A DNA stretch of 64,000 nucleotides from Pannonibacter indicus (GTDB lineage Bacteria > Pseudomonadota > Alphaproteobacteria > Rhizobiales > Stappiaceae). A program made the translations under genes and the position numbers. The notes below the pieces were generated by a model. That model was not told the DNA's origin. It worked only from the letters and a program-made list of their open reading frames with translations, and did no database searches. Location: the NCBI RefSeq assembly GCF_001418225.1, contig NZ_LIPT01000003.1:488141-552140 (forward strand). The letters run 5' to 3'. Below are positions 45,379-53,659 of this stretch, piece by piece; position 1 is the stretch's first letter; each line of letters starts with the position of its first letter.

Positions 45379-45804
45379 ATGCTCAAGGAATTCAAGGAAT
45401 TTGCCGTTAAGGGCAACATGCTCGACATGGCCGTCGGCATAGTCATCGGCGCGGCCTTCAGTGCCATCGTCTCTTCCATGGTGGATGATATCATCATGCC
45501 GCCGATCGGCCTGATCCTCGGCAACGTGGACTTCTCCGAGCTGTTTCTCGTCCTGAAGCAGGGGGTGCCCGAAGGTCCCTATCCGACCGTGGATGCCGCA
45601 AAGGCGGCGGGGGCGGTGACCTGGAACCTTGGGCTCTTCGTCAATGCCGTGGTCAAGTTCACCATCGTGGCCTTCGCCCTCTTCATCGTGGTGAAAGGCG
45701 TCAACCGGCTGCGGCGCGAAGAAAAGGCCATGCCCGCAGAACCGGCCAAGCCGCCGCGCCAGGAACTGCTGCTGGAAGAGATCCGCGATCTTCTGAAGAA
45801 GTGA
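45379..45804 (+). CDS. mscL: large-conductance mechanosensitive channel
   Basis: A 141-residue MscL. TM1 carries the family signature [20 protein letters not shown], then [12 protein letters not shown]2 is [18 protein letters not shown], and the cytoplasmic helix is [14 protein letters not shown]. It opens under membrane tension to release solutes during hypo-osmotic shock. The length is usual for alphaproteobacteria, with a periplasmic loop of about 30 residues. ATG 45379 has GGGGGCGG upstream. Confidence 0.96.
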   Translation: MLKEFKEFAVKGNMLDMAVGIVIGAAFSAIVSSMVDDIIMPPIGLILGNVDFSELFLVLKQGVPEGPYPTVDAAKAAGAVTWNLGLFVNAVVKFTIVAFALFIVVKGVNRLRREEKAMPAEPAKPPRQELLLEEIRDLLKK

Positions 45805-45921
45805 GCTAGGCCGGGATAGGCCTGTCCCGCCCGGGATGGCACCCGGCGGCAATCATCGCTTTGGGTGAAGTCAGCTTCACGCAGATTCATGTGCTTTTGC
45901 CGGAGAGGATTTGTAAGGTCG

Positions 45922-47145
45922 ATGACCAGACACATACTTCCGGCGGAGCCTGACGTGACCTTGCACACCCCCAACGATCCTATCCTTGATGCACTCCGGG
46001 CGCCTGCCCGCAATGCGCCGGAAAGCGGCATCGTCGAAGTCGTCAATGCGGCGCGCGAGCTGCCGGATGTGATCCCGCTCTGGGTGGGCGAGGGCGATCT
46101 GCCAACGCCGCCCTTCATCTGCGAGGCGGCGGAAGCGGCGATGAAGGCGGGCGAGACCTTCTACACCTATCAGCGCGGATTGCCGGAACTGCGCAAGGCG
46201 CTTGCGGATTATCATGGCCGCGTCTTCGGCCGCCCGTTTGATCCGGAGCGTTTCTTCGTCACCGGGTCCGGGATGCAGGCCATCCAGATCGCGGTGCAGA
46301 TGATCGCCGGGCAGGGGGACGAGGTGCTGGTCCCGGTGCCTGCATGGCCGAACATTGCCGCCTCTGTCGGGCTGATGGGCGGGGTGCCGGTCTCCGTGCC
46401 CCTCGATTTCACGCAAGGCGGCTGGTCGCTGGATGTGGCGCGTCTCGAAGCGGCAATCACACCGCGCACCCGCGCCATCTTCATCAACACGCCGGCCAAT
46501 CCAACCGGCTGGGTGGCAAGCCGCGAGGATCTGAAACAGATTCTCGATATCTCCCGCCGTTACGGTATCTGGATTATTGCCGACGAAGTATATGGCCGTT
46601 TCTACTATGGGGCCGGCAATCATGCGCCGTCCTTCCACGAAATTGTGGAAGAGAACGACCGGGTGATCCAGGTGAATACCTTCTCGAAGAACTGGGCCAT
46701 GACCGGCTGGCGTATCGGCTGGATGTCCGCACCCAAAGCGCTGGGCCAGGTCATTGAGAACATGGTGCAATACTCCACCTCCGGCGTTGCTGCCTTCATG
46801 CAGCGCGGGGCGATTGCGGCGCTGTCTGCGCAAGGGGATGCCTTCCTTGAGGAGCAGAAAGCGCGTGCGCTGGCGGGCCGCAAGATCGTCTGTGATGCGC
46901 TGGCGGCCATGGATGGCGTGCGTTTCACCGTGCCAGATGGCTCTTTCTACATGTTCTTCGGCATCGAGGGGTACACGGATGCGCGGCAGCTGGCGATGGA
47001 TCTGGCCCTCCAGGCGCGGGTGGGGCTGGCGCCTGCTTCGGCCTTTGGTGTCACCGGGCAGGGCTTCCTGCGGCTGTGCTTTGCCCGCCGGGCCGATCAT
47101 GTGGGAGAGGGGATGAGGCGCCTTGCCGCTTGGCTAAAGCGTTGA
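45922..47145 (+). CDS. pyridoxal-phosphate aminotransferase, class I/II
   Basis: A 407-residue fold-type I aminotransferase. Markers are YQRGLPELRKALADY, NTPANPTGWVAS, IADEVYGRFYYG and the PLP-binding Lys256 in TFSKNWAMTGWRIGW, with the substrate-carboxylate Arg near FLRLCFA. It resembles aspartate/valine-type aminotransferases, but the exact substrate cannot be inferred by eye. ATG 45922 (MTRHILPAEP) has AAGG upstream. It stands alone between mscL and fixL. Confidence 0.87.
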   Translation: MTRHILPAEPDVTLHTPNDPILDALRAPARNAPESGIVEVVNAARELPDVIPLWVGEGDLPTPPFICEAAEAAMKAGETFYTYQRGLPELRKALADYHGRVFGRPFDPERFFVTGSGMQAIQIAVQMIAGQGDEVLVPVPAWPNIAASVGLMGGVPVSVPLDFTQGGWSLDVARLEAAITPRTRAIFINTPANPTGWVASREDLKQILDISRRYGIWIIADEVYGRFYYGAGNHAPSFHEIVEENDRVIQVNTFSKNWAMTGWRIGWMSAPKALGQVIENMVQYSTSGVAAFMQRGAIAALSAQGDAFLEEQKARALAGRKIVCDALAAMDGVRFTVPDGSFYMFFGIEGYTDARQLAMDLALQARVGLAPASAFGVTGQGFLRLCFARRADHVGEGMRRLAAWLKR

Positions 47146-47238
47146 CGCAGCTTCGTAGAATGCGTTACGGATTTCCACGTAAGGACTTGGTGCCCAGCGT
47201 CGTGCTTTGCCGCGCTCGGGACATTTTGGCGGCAGGGC

Positions 47239-48411
47239 ATGGACGAGGGACAGGGACATTGCGGTCAGGGCGCGGCTTGGACCGTATCTGACGCACGTCT
47301 GGCCAGTGTTCTGGAGACGGCCGTCGACGGCATCATCGTCATCAATGACCGCATGCGGATCCTTGCCTTCAACAAGGCCTGCGAGCGCCTTTTCGGCTAT
47401 ACGGCGGCTGAAGCTCTGGGGCAGAACGTTACCCTGATCATGCCGGACTCCTATGCCCGCGAGCATGACCACTATGTGGAGCGCTATCTGGAAACCGGCG
47501 AGCGGCGGATCATCGGCATCGGCCGTGAAGTCGCCGCGCGCCACAAGGATGGCACGGAGTTTCCGGTGGAGCTGTCGGTCGGCGAGGCGAAAACGCCCGA
47601 CGGACGCCAGTTCATCGGCATCCTGCGGGATTTGCGGCACCGCAAGTCGGTGGAGCAGAGCCTCGCGAGGGCGCAGGCGCAACTGGTTCACATGACCCGA
47701 ATCAGCGCCATCGACGAGATGGGCGCGGCGATTGCCCATGAACTGAACCAGCCGCTGACAGCAATCTTGTTGTATCTTCAGGCAGTTGTCCGCAAGGCGC
47801 GCAATGCCGGTACCGTCGATGCACAGTCCCTCGGCGTGATCGAGAAGGCCATGCGTGAGGCCGAGCGTGCGGGGGAGATCATCCAGCGCATGCGCCAGCT
47901 GGTGGAGAAGCGCGATCCGGAACGGGTGCCGACGGATCTGCTGAGTTTCTGCCGGTCCTGTGTGGAACTGGTGGAACTGGGATCGGGTGACAGCGGCGTG
48001 CGTTTCGAGATGAAAATCCAGCCGCAGCTGCCGGAACTGCCAATCGATCCGGTGCAGATCCGGCAGGTTCTGGTCAACCTTCTGCGCAATGCCCGCGAGG
48101 CGGTGCAGGGTTCGCCGGAAAAGACCGTTCGGCTCGAAGTCGAACGGAGCGGCGATTACATCGAGTTTCGCGTCCAGGACAGCGGGCCAGGGGTCCCCTC
48201 CGAGGTGGTTCCGGAACTGTTCCGCGCCTTCTCAGGCCACAAACGCAAGGGGCTGGGGCTTGGCCTCGCCATTTCCAGGACCATCGCCCAGAATCACGCC
48301 GGTGATCTGAGCCTTGAAAAAGCTGCCGAGGGAGAAGGGGCAACGTTCGTTCTCCGCCTTCCTATTAATTGCAATATTGATCCAGATCGTCACGCTGACG
48401 CCAAGTCGTGA
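47239..48411 (+). CDS. fixL: oxygen-sensing histidine kinase FixL, soluble single-PAS form
   Basis: A 390-residue cytoplasmic kinase. Its PAS domain (about 15-130) matches the FixL heme domain: FNKACERLFGYTAAEALGQN, MPDSYAREHDHYVERY with heme-ligand His76, and IIGIGREV with Arg96 at the position of the ligand-discriminating Arg220 of Bradyrhizobium FixL. The H-box is AIAHELNQPLTAI (His167), and the ATPase has NLLRNAREAVQ and GLGLGLAIS. O2 binding to the heme would switch the kinase off. Unlike S. meliloti FixL there is no N-terminal membrane segment. fixJ follows after 39 bases. Confidence 0.92.
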   Translation: MDEGQGHCGQGAAWTVSDARLASVLETAVDGIIVINDRMRILAFNKACERLFGYTAAEALGQNVTLIMPDSYAREHDHYVERYLETGERRIIGIGREVAARHKDGTEFPVELSVGEAKTPDGRQFIGILRDLRHRKSVEQSLARAQAQLVHMTRISAIDEMGAAIAHELNQPLTAILLYLQAVVRKARNAGTVDAQSLGVIEKAMREAERAGEIIQRMRQLVEKRDPERVPTDLLSFCRSCVELVELGSGDSGVRFEMKIQPQLPELPIDPVQIRQVLVNLLRNAREAVQGSPEKTVRLEVERSGDYIEFRVQDSGPGVPSEVVPELFRAFSGHKRKGLGLGLAISRTIAQNHAGDLSLEKAAEGEGATFVLRLPINCNIDPDRHADAKS

Positions 48412-48450
48412 TATGCCCTTGGGCTATACGCAAGAAAGAGGACTTTAGGG

Positions 48451-49047
48451 ATGACCGAAGCCATCTACATCGTTGATGATGATCCCGCCGTGCGCGATGC
48501 ATTGTCTGTCGTGTTCGAGATGGAGGGCTTTTCGGTCGAAACCTTCGAGGACGGGGACAGCTTCGTCACCGCTGCCAAGGAGCGTGTTCCGGCTTGCGTC
48601 ATTCTCGACGTGCACATGCCGGGCCGTTCCGGCATCGACGTGCTGAAGGCCCTGAGCGCGGACAGCTATGAAGCGCCGATCTTCATCATCTCCGGCCAGG
48701 GCGATATCCCGATGGCTGTGGAGGCCATCCGCAACGGTGCCTTTGATTTCATCGAGAAGCCTTTTGATGCCGACACGGTGGTTGCCCGTGTGCGCGAGGG
48801 CATCGAGGCGCAGCGGAACAAGGGGGCACCTGCAAATGGTGAGACCGGCAGCTTCCCCGGCGCTGAGCTGCTGACCCGGCGTGAGCGCGAGGTTCTGGGC
48901 AGGATCACGGCAGGGGCCTCCAACAAGGAAGCTGGCCGGGAGCTGGGCATCAGCCCGCGCACGGTCGAGGTGCACCGCGCCCGCATCATGGAAAAACTCG
49001 GCGCCAAGAATGCGGCCGATCTCGTCCGCATCGTGCTTGCTCATTGA
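48451..49047 (+). CDS. fixJ: two-component response regulator FixJ
   Basis: A 198-residue regulator. The receiver has YIVDDDPAVRDAL, phosphoacceptor Asp53 in VILDVHMPGRSG, IISGQGDIPMAVEAI and the Lys in FIEKPFD. The LuxR-type output (about 135-198) reads LLTRREREVLGRITAGASNK and ISPRTVEVHRARIMEKLGAK, the FixJ-type recognition helix. Phosphorylated by FixL at low O2, it should activate fixK 850 bases downstream. Candidate FixJ-like sites lie at 49122-49135 and 49726-49739. A perfect hairpin follows the gene. Confidence 0.93.
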   Translation: MTEAIYIVDDDPAVRDALSVVFEMEGFSVETFEDGDSFVTAAKERVPACVILDVHMPGRSGIDVLKALSADSYEAPIFIISGQGDIPMAVEAIRNGAFDFIEKPFDADTVVARVREGIEAQRNKGAPANGETGSFPGAELLTRREREVLGRITAGASNKEAGRELGISPRTVEVHRARIMEKLGAKNAADLVRIVLAH

Positions 49048-49057
49048 CGTGAAACTG

Positions 49058-49088
49058 CATCAGCCCGCACTCCGTGAGCGGGCTGATG
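49058..49088 (+). terminator. fixJ terminator hairpin
   Basis: CATCAGCCCGC and GCGGGCTGATG pair perfectly over 11 bp with a nine-base loop, 10 bases after fixJ. The T run is weak. Confidence 0.65.
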
Positions 49089-49105
49089 ACATCGATTACA
49101 AAAAT

Positions 49106-49135
49106 TTGATTCAGATCCCCCGTACTAGTGCGTAG
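49106..49135. promoter_or_regulatory. candidate FixK/FNR half-match and FixJ-like site before the receiver gene
   Basis: TTGATTCAGATCCC (49106-49119) keeps eight of ten positions of TTGATN4ATCAA. GTACTAGTGCGTAG (49122-49135) resembles FixJ-type GTA...CGTAG sequences. Either could control the stand-alone receiver gene that starts at 49207; neither is a perfect match. Confidence 0.3.
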
Positions 49136-49206
49136 ATCATATTGGGCAAAAGAACCTTATAAAGAGGGGAGTGCGAAGTGCACACGCTCTATCACGGACC
49201 ATTTGC

Positions 49207-49545
49207 GTGACAGTTCACATTGTCGAAGATGATTTCGGGGTATCGGACGCGCTGTCCATTCTCGTGGAGGGAATGGGTCACGAAGCGGTCGTATACCCCG
49301 ACGCAGAATCCTTCTTTGAAGGCGAGCCGCCGGTTTCCGGCGACCTGGTGATTGTCGACCTGGGCCTGCCCGGCGTCAGTGGCGCACAGGTGGTGCGCTG
49401 GCTGGGTGAATTCCGCGACCCTCCCAAGGTTATTGTCATCTCCGGACAGCCGGGGAACCGCCTGCGGGAGATGCTGAGCGGCATCAATCCCTTTGCCTTC
49501 CTGCGCAAGCCTCTGTCCGAAGAAGAGCTGGCGCCTTATCTTTGA
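49207..49545 (+). CDS. stand-alone receiver-domain protein between fixJ and fixK
   Basis: A 112-residue single-domain response regulator: VHIVEDDFGVSDALSILVEG (acid pocket), phosphoacceptor Asp51 in LVIVDLGLPGVSG, VIVISGQPG, and the conserved Lys in AFLRKPLSEEEL. It stops straight after the receiver fold, so it lacks the FixJ-type output domain. In the FixLJ-FixK setting it could compete with FixJ for FixL phosphate or act as a phosphate sink; this is inference. The start is GTG 49207, or GTG 49171, which lies directly behind AGAGGGGA. Confidence 0.8.
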   Translation: MTVHIVEDDFGVSDALSILVEGMGHEAVVYPDAESFFEGEPPVSGDLVIVDLGLPGVSGAQVVRWLGEFRDPPKVIVISGQPGNRLREMLSGINPFAFLRKPLSEEELAPYL

Positions 49546-49725
49546 AGGCGGAATTGCAGCCGCGGCAAAATCCTGCGTTTCTTTTGTCTTGTGAAGTAAA
49601 ATTGCATCAATTCCCTGGTTGCGATCTGCTGCCGGATTTATTTGCTTTGTGTTGTTTCCCCTCTGAGGGGCGGAGTACAACTTCCTTGCACTACTGAATT
49701 CTACGGATGCGTCATCTTGTCCTGA

Positions 49726-49739
49726 GTATAAGGCCTTAC
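49726..49739 (+). promoter_or_regulatory. candidate FixJ binding site in the fixK leader
   Basis: The stretch 49546-49897 holds 352 bases without a gene and must contain the fixK promoter. GTATAAGGCCTTAC (49726-49739) includes the perfect palindrome TAAGGCCTTA. It resembles the S. meliloti fixK site as I recall it, GTA at one end and CCTTAC at the other. I see no perfect FNR box for autoregulation in this region. Confidence 0.35.
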
Positions 49740-49897
49740 GCACTCGACCGGATTCCGCCCTGCAAATCTCCAAGATAGTTTGTCACCATCAGCAGCAATA
49801 CAGGCAGCCCGCCGGACGGGGCAGGTTGCCGGAAACGTGGTGCATGGGGAAACCCGTGCCGTGTTTCTTTGCGGGTTGAAAGCCACAGGAGGGAAAC

Positions 49898-50614
49898 ATG
49901 GCTTATCTGGAACGCAGTCTCACAAGATCACCCATGGCCGGTACCATCGCATCCCGCGTTCCTGCCCCTGAGGTCACCTCTCACTTCGCCAGTTTTGGCG
50001 CCAAGAGCGTGAGCTACAAACCGCATGATGTGATCTATTACCAGGGTGACCCTGCCGACCGCATTTTCGAGGTTGGCCGCGGCACGGTGATGCTGTTCAA
50101 GCTGCTGCCCGATGGCCGCCGTCAGGTGGTCGAGGTGCTGCGCGCCGGAGATATCTTCGGGATGCCCGCCGGTGAAGAGCAGGATTGCACCGCTGAAACC
50201 CTGACCGATGCCTGCGTCCACACGCTGGACCTGCACCAGATCGAAGTCTCGCCCGACATTCAGCGCCAGCTGACCAAATGCCTGATCACGCAGATGCAGC
50301 ATCTGCATGAACACGCAGTTCTGCTTGGCCGCAAGTCGGCAACCGAGCGTGTCGCCAGCTTCCTGATGCATCTGGTTCCGGACCGCGGCGGCAGCAACTG
50401 CACGGGGCCGGTGGAAGACGGCCTGCCGGACAGCCGTCAGGTCAAGCTGCACATGACCCGCCAGGAAATTGCCGACTACCTTGGTCTGACCATCGAGACA
50501 GTCAGCCGTGTGATCTCGGACATGAAGCGCCGGGGGCTCATCACGCTGGAGCGCAACGACGAGATCCGCCTCAACCGGGTTTGCGCGGTCTGCCAGCTCA
50601 CCGGCAAGCACTGA
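49898..50614 (+). CDS. fixK: Crp/Fnr-family regulator FixK
   Basis: A 238-residue Crp/Fnr regulator. The cyclic-nucleotide-like beta roll occupies residues 30-130 and the helix-turn-helix lies at 186-210 (TRQEIADYLGLTIETVSRV), with Glu200 and Arg204 giving FNR-box specificity (TTGAT). The N-terminal Cys cluster of FnrN is absent, so it should not carry an Fe-S cluster. It is therefore FixK, activated through FixLJ. Cys residues are at 97, 106, 128, 168, 229 and 232, the last two forming CAVC. FNR-type boxes before hemN, fixN and fixG are its likely targets. AGGAGGG precedes ATG 49898. Confidence 0.9.
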   Translation: MAYLERSLTRSPMAGTIASRVPAPEVTSHFASFGAKSVSYKPHDVIYYQGDPADRIFEVGRGTVMLFKLLPDGRRQVVEVLRAGDIFGMPAGEEQDCTAETLTDACVHTLDLHQIEVSPDIQRQLTKCLITQMQHLHEHAVLLGRKSATERVASFLMHLVPDRGGSNCTGPVEDGLPDSRQVKLHMTRQEIADYLGLTIETVSRVISDMKRRGLITLERNDEIRLNRVCAVCQLTGKH

Positions 50615-50654
50615 TCAGACAAGCACATGACCCCATCGATCATTGTAAGCCCTG

Positions 50655-50688
50655 CAGCCAGTCCGCAAGGACTGGCTGTTGGCGTTTT
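50655..50688 (+). terminator. fixK terminator
   Basis: CAGCCAGTCC and GGACTGGCTG pair perfectly around GCAA, followed by TTGGCGTTTTT. It lies in the convergent gap with hemN. Confidence 0.7.
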
Positions 50689-50772
50689 TGCGGGCAAAAG
50701 CGGGACATCGCCCTCGCTCCTGCCCTGGCCCAGCCTGCCATCTGGCTGGTGGCTGGGCGCCATTTCCAATTC

Positions 50773-52137
50773 TCACACCGCCATCGAGTGGCGCGGCACG
50801 ACGGCGCTGGGGGCGGCCTTGCCGAAATAGGCATCGAAGGCAGCCGCCGCGATGCGCACATAAGGGCGTCCTGCCGGCGTGATTTTCACCCAGGCATCCT
50901 TGCAGGTCAGCAGGCCGTCGGCTGCGAGTTCCTCCAGTTTTGCGAGGCTTTCGCTGAAGTGGCTGAGGGGCAGGCCATGCCGTTCGGCAATCCGGGCCAC
51001 GTCCACGGTGTAGGACGTCATCAGCTGTTCGATGATATCGGCCCGCGCCCGGTCATCATCGGACAGGGCAAAGCCCTTGTTGACCGGCAGCTGGCCGTTT
51101 TCCACCATGCGCTGCCACGTGCCCGTGTCACTGACATTCTGGACAAAACCGGCCGGCAGCCGGCCGATGGAGGAGACGCCGAGGCCGATCAGCGCTTCAC
51201 CCTGATCGGTGGTGTAGCCTTGGAAATTGCGCTTCAGACGGCCTTCAGCCAGTGCAATGGCCATGCTGTCGTCCGGCCGGGCGAAATGATCGAGGCCGAT
51301 GGCCACATAGCCCGCCTCCATCAGCGCTTCGCGCGCCGCATCGGCCATGGCAAGGCGCTCGGCCGGAGCGGGCAGGGTGGTCTCGTCAATGAGCCGCTGG
51401 TGCTTCTTCATCCAGGGCACATGGGCATAGCCGAAGAGGGCGATGCGCGAAGGCTGCAGCGCGACGGTGCGGGCCACGGTGTCGAGAATCGTGTCGCGCG
51501 TCTGCAGCGGCAGCCCGTACATCAGGTCGAAATTCAGGGCGTCCAGTCCGGCATCCCGCAGGTGATTGACGGCTGCCTGCAGCACCTCGTAGGACTGCAC
51601 CCGGCCGATGGCCTTCTGCACATCCGGGTTCAGGTCCTGCACGCCGAGACTGGCGCGGTTGATGCCCATCACGGCCAGCGTCAGCGCAAGGCGGCGGGTG
51701 ACATAGCGCGGGTCCAGTTCGATGGCGTGTTCGAGATCCGGTGTGGGGTCGAACAGCACCCGGATCATGCCGGAGAGTTCCAGCAGGCTTGCTTCCGGCA
51801 AAAGGCTCGGCGTGCCGCCGCCCCAATGGATGTGGCGCACGCGCCGCTGGGCGCCCAGATGCCCGGCGACCAGCTCGATCTCGGCTTCCAGCGATTTGGC
51901 ATATTGCACCAGAGGTGCGTCCTTGCGGGTCGCCTTGGTGTGACAGCCGCAATAGTGGCACAGCTCCCGGCAATAGGGCACATGCAAGTAGAGGGACAGG
52001 TCCGTCTCTTCAGGCAGGCCAGCCAGCCAGCTGCCGTAAAGGCCGGGTGTCACCTCCGCACTGAAGTGCGGTGCGGTCGGGTAGCTTGTGTAGCGCGGCA
52101 CGTTACGGGCCGCATACCGGGCAAGATGGTCGCTCAT
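50773..52137 (-). CDS. hemN: oxygen-independent coproporphyrinogen III oxidase
   Basis: A 454-residue radical-SAM enzyme. It oxidatively decarboxylates coproporphyrinogen III to protoporphyrinogen IX without O2, for heme synthesis under micro-oxic conditions. The 4Fe-4S motif is YCRELCHYCGC (Cys56, Cys60, Cys63, and HemN-specific Cys65). The HemN signature VPRYTSYPTAPHF and IHWGGGTPSLL are present, and the C-terminal HemN domain is complete. ATG 52137 (MSDHLARYAARNVPRYTSYP) fits the family. An FNR-type box lies 34-48 bases upstream, tying it to FixK. It supplies heme for the neighbouring cbb3 oxidase. Confidence 0.95.
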   Translation of the reverse strand: MSDHLARYAARNVPRYTSYPTAPHFSAEVTPGLYGSWLAGLPEETDLSLYLHVPYCRELCHYCGCHTKATRKDAPLVQYAKSLEAEIELVAGHLGAQRRVRHIHWGGGTPSLLPEASLLELSGMIRVLFDPTPDLEHAIELDPRYVTRRLALTLAVMGINRASLGVQDLNPDVQKAIGRVQSYEVLQAAVNHLRDAGLDALNFDLMYGLPLQTRDTILDTVARTVALQPSRIALFGYAHVPWMKKHQRLIDETTLPAPAERLAMADAAREALMEAGYVAIGLDHFARPDDSMAIALAEGRLKRNFQGYTTDQGEALIGLGVSSIGRLPAGFVQNVSDTGTWQRMVENGQLPVNKGFALSDDDRARADIIEQLMTSYTVDVARIAERHGLPLSHFSESLAKLEELAADGLLTCKDAWVKITPAGRPYVRIAAAAFDAYFGKAAPSAVVPRHSMAV

Positions 52138-52171
52138 GAGGGCAATCTGGCAGATGTCCGGGAGGGAAACC

Positions 52172-52185
52172 TTGATCTTCCTCAA
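52172..52185 (-). promoter_or_regulatory. FNR/FixK box before hemN
   Basis: On the plus strand it reads TTGATCTTCCTCAA, nine of ten positions of TTGATN4ATCAA, flanked by CC and GG that extend the palindrome. It lies immediately upstream of the hemN start. Confidence 0.75.
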
Positions 52186-52342
52186 GGTTCCTGAAGGTGT
52201 GTTGCAGCTTCAAGCCATGCGTCATGCGCGCAGGTGCAAGGGTTCAGCCCGGCTGCAAACGCACTGGTTGGCCTGCCGCAGGCCGCTATAGTGACATGGC
52301 ATGCCTGCCAGCCCCCTGATTTCCTGATACGCGACCAGCCTG

Positions 52343-53425
52343 ATGACATCCAGCCAGATCGACGCCGAACCAACCGTTTCCCGCCGGAGAGCCTTGGCGC
52401 AATTCTGCCTGACGATTGCCATCGGCGGGGCTGGCGCTGCCGGGTTCAACTGGCTGGGTCTTCCTGCTGCGTGGCTATCGGGTGCGATGGTTGTTGTGGC
52501 TGCGGCCACCTTCGCGGGACTGAGGGCGAAGTTTCCAACCGGCATCCAGCCGCCGCTTTACACGCTGCTGGGCATGACCATGGGCAGCGGCGTGACGCCG
52601 GACGTGGTGCACCGCATCGGCGACTGGCCGGTTTCGCTGGCTGGACTTGCCGTGGTCGTGGCGCTTGTCATGGCGGCAACGTTCTTCTTCTTGCGCAATG
52701 TCTGCGGCTGGACCCGTGAGGAGGCCTACTTCGCAGCCATCCCCGGCGCTCTGACCTTTGTGATGGCGGTCGCCTCTGACCGCAGGACCGATGTGACGCG
52801 TTTCTCGACGGCCCATATCATCCGGCTGTTCTTCCTGGTGGCAGCTCTGCCGCTCTTCATCGGGCAAGTGGGCGGGGCAGGGATGGACGGCATCGCTGAG
52901 GCCGCTCCCGTGCCGCTTCAGGACACGGCATTGGGCCTTGTCATCTGCGTCGCGGCCAGTTTGGCGGCGGTGCGGCTGCGCATTCCGGGCGGCTGGCTGA
53001 CAGGGGCGTTCTTTGCCAGCGCGCTGGCGAGCGGCACGGGCTTTCTGGATACGCATGTGCCGGACTGGGCGCTGATTCCCTGCTTTGTTATTCTGGGCGC
53101 TTCCATCGGCATCCGTTTCTGCGAAGTTTCCCCGGGCATGCTGCTGCGCCTTCTGGCGGCCTCCGCCGGAGCCTTCGCTGCGGGGCTCACGGTGTCGGTG
53201 GTGGGCGCGCTGGCCGTTGCGCTGACGCTGGGCATTCCGGCCGGACAGGTACTGCTGGCCTATGCGCCGGGTGGGCTGGAGGTGATGATGCTGCTGGCCT
53301 ACCTGCTCGACATGGATCCGGCCTTTGTCGCCGCCCATCAGCTGGCCCGCTATATTGCGTTGATCCTGATTCTCCCGCCTGTGACCCTTGCGGTGCTTGG
53401 CCGCAGCCCGCGCGGCGGGGCGTAA
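52343..53425 (+). CDS. AbrB-family putative membrane transporter/regulator
   Basis: A 360-residue protein with about ten membrane helices. It shows the duplicated AbrB/DUF family pattern: WLGLPAAWLSGAMVVVAAAT and LLGMTMGSGVTPDVVHRI in the first half, then WLTGAFFASALASGTGF, and YAPGGLEVMMLLAYLLDMDP with HQLARYIALILILPP in the second. The family, often labelled AbrB or ammonia monooxygenase-like, has no settled function and is unrelated to the Bacillus AbrB DNA-binding fold. It is divergent from hemN and stands alone. Whether the hemN FNR box also affects it is unknown. Confidence 0.8.
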   Translation: MTSSQIDAEPTVSRRRALAQFCLTIAIGGAGAAGFNWLGLPAAWLSGAMVVVAAATFAGLRAKFPTGIQPPLYTLLGMTMGSGVTPDVVHRIGDWPVSLAGLAVVVALVMAATFFFLRNVCGWTREEAYFAAIPGALTFVMAVASDRRTDVTRFSTAHIIRLFFLVAALPLFIGQVGGAGMDGIAEAAPVPLQDTALGLVICVAASLAAVRLRIPGGWLTGAFFASALASGTGFLDTHVPDWALIPCFVILGASIGIRFCEVSPGMLLRLLAASAGAFAAGLTVSVVGALAVALTLGIPAGQVLLAYAPGGLEVMMLLAYLLDMDPAFVAAHQLARYIALILILPPVTLAVLGRSPRGGA

Positions 53426-53559
53426 CCAAGGCGTTCCCCTCTTTGCAGCGTCCAGCCGGGCCGGATGGCTGCCTGCACCCGGGATAAATGCCCCGCGGCA
53501 CTTTCACGGCCTTCCGGCCTGATACCTTTTTGCCATCAAACCGAAGCCTTTCCGCCCCG

Positions 53560-53573
53560 TTGATCTGAATCAA
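53560..53573 (+). promoter_or_regulatory. perfect FNR/FixK box before fixN
   Basis: TTGATCTGAATCAA matches TTGATN4ATCAA at every position, 87 bases before the fixN ATG. It is the expected FixK activation site for fixNOQP. Confidence 0.93.
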
Positions 53574-53659
53574 CGCGTCTGGCCCCATCCCATGTGCAAG
53601 GTCAGCGTCGGACTGCTGGCCCTTCCCTCGCCAGCGGCATTCAAGACTGGGGCGGAAGA

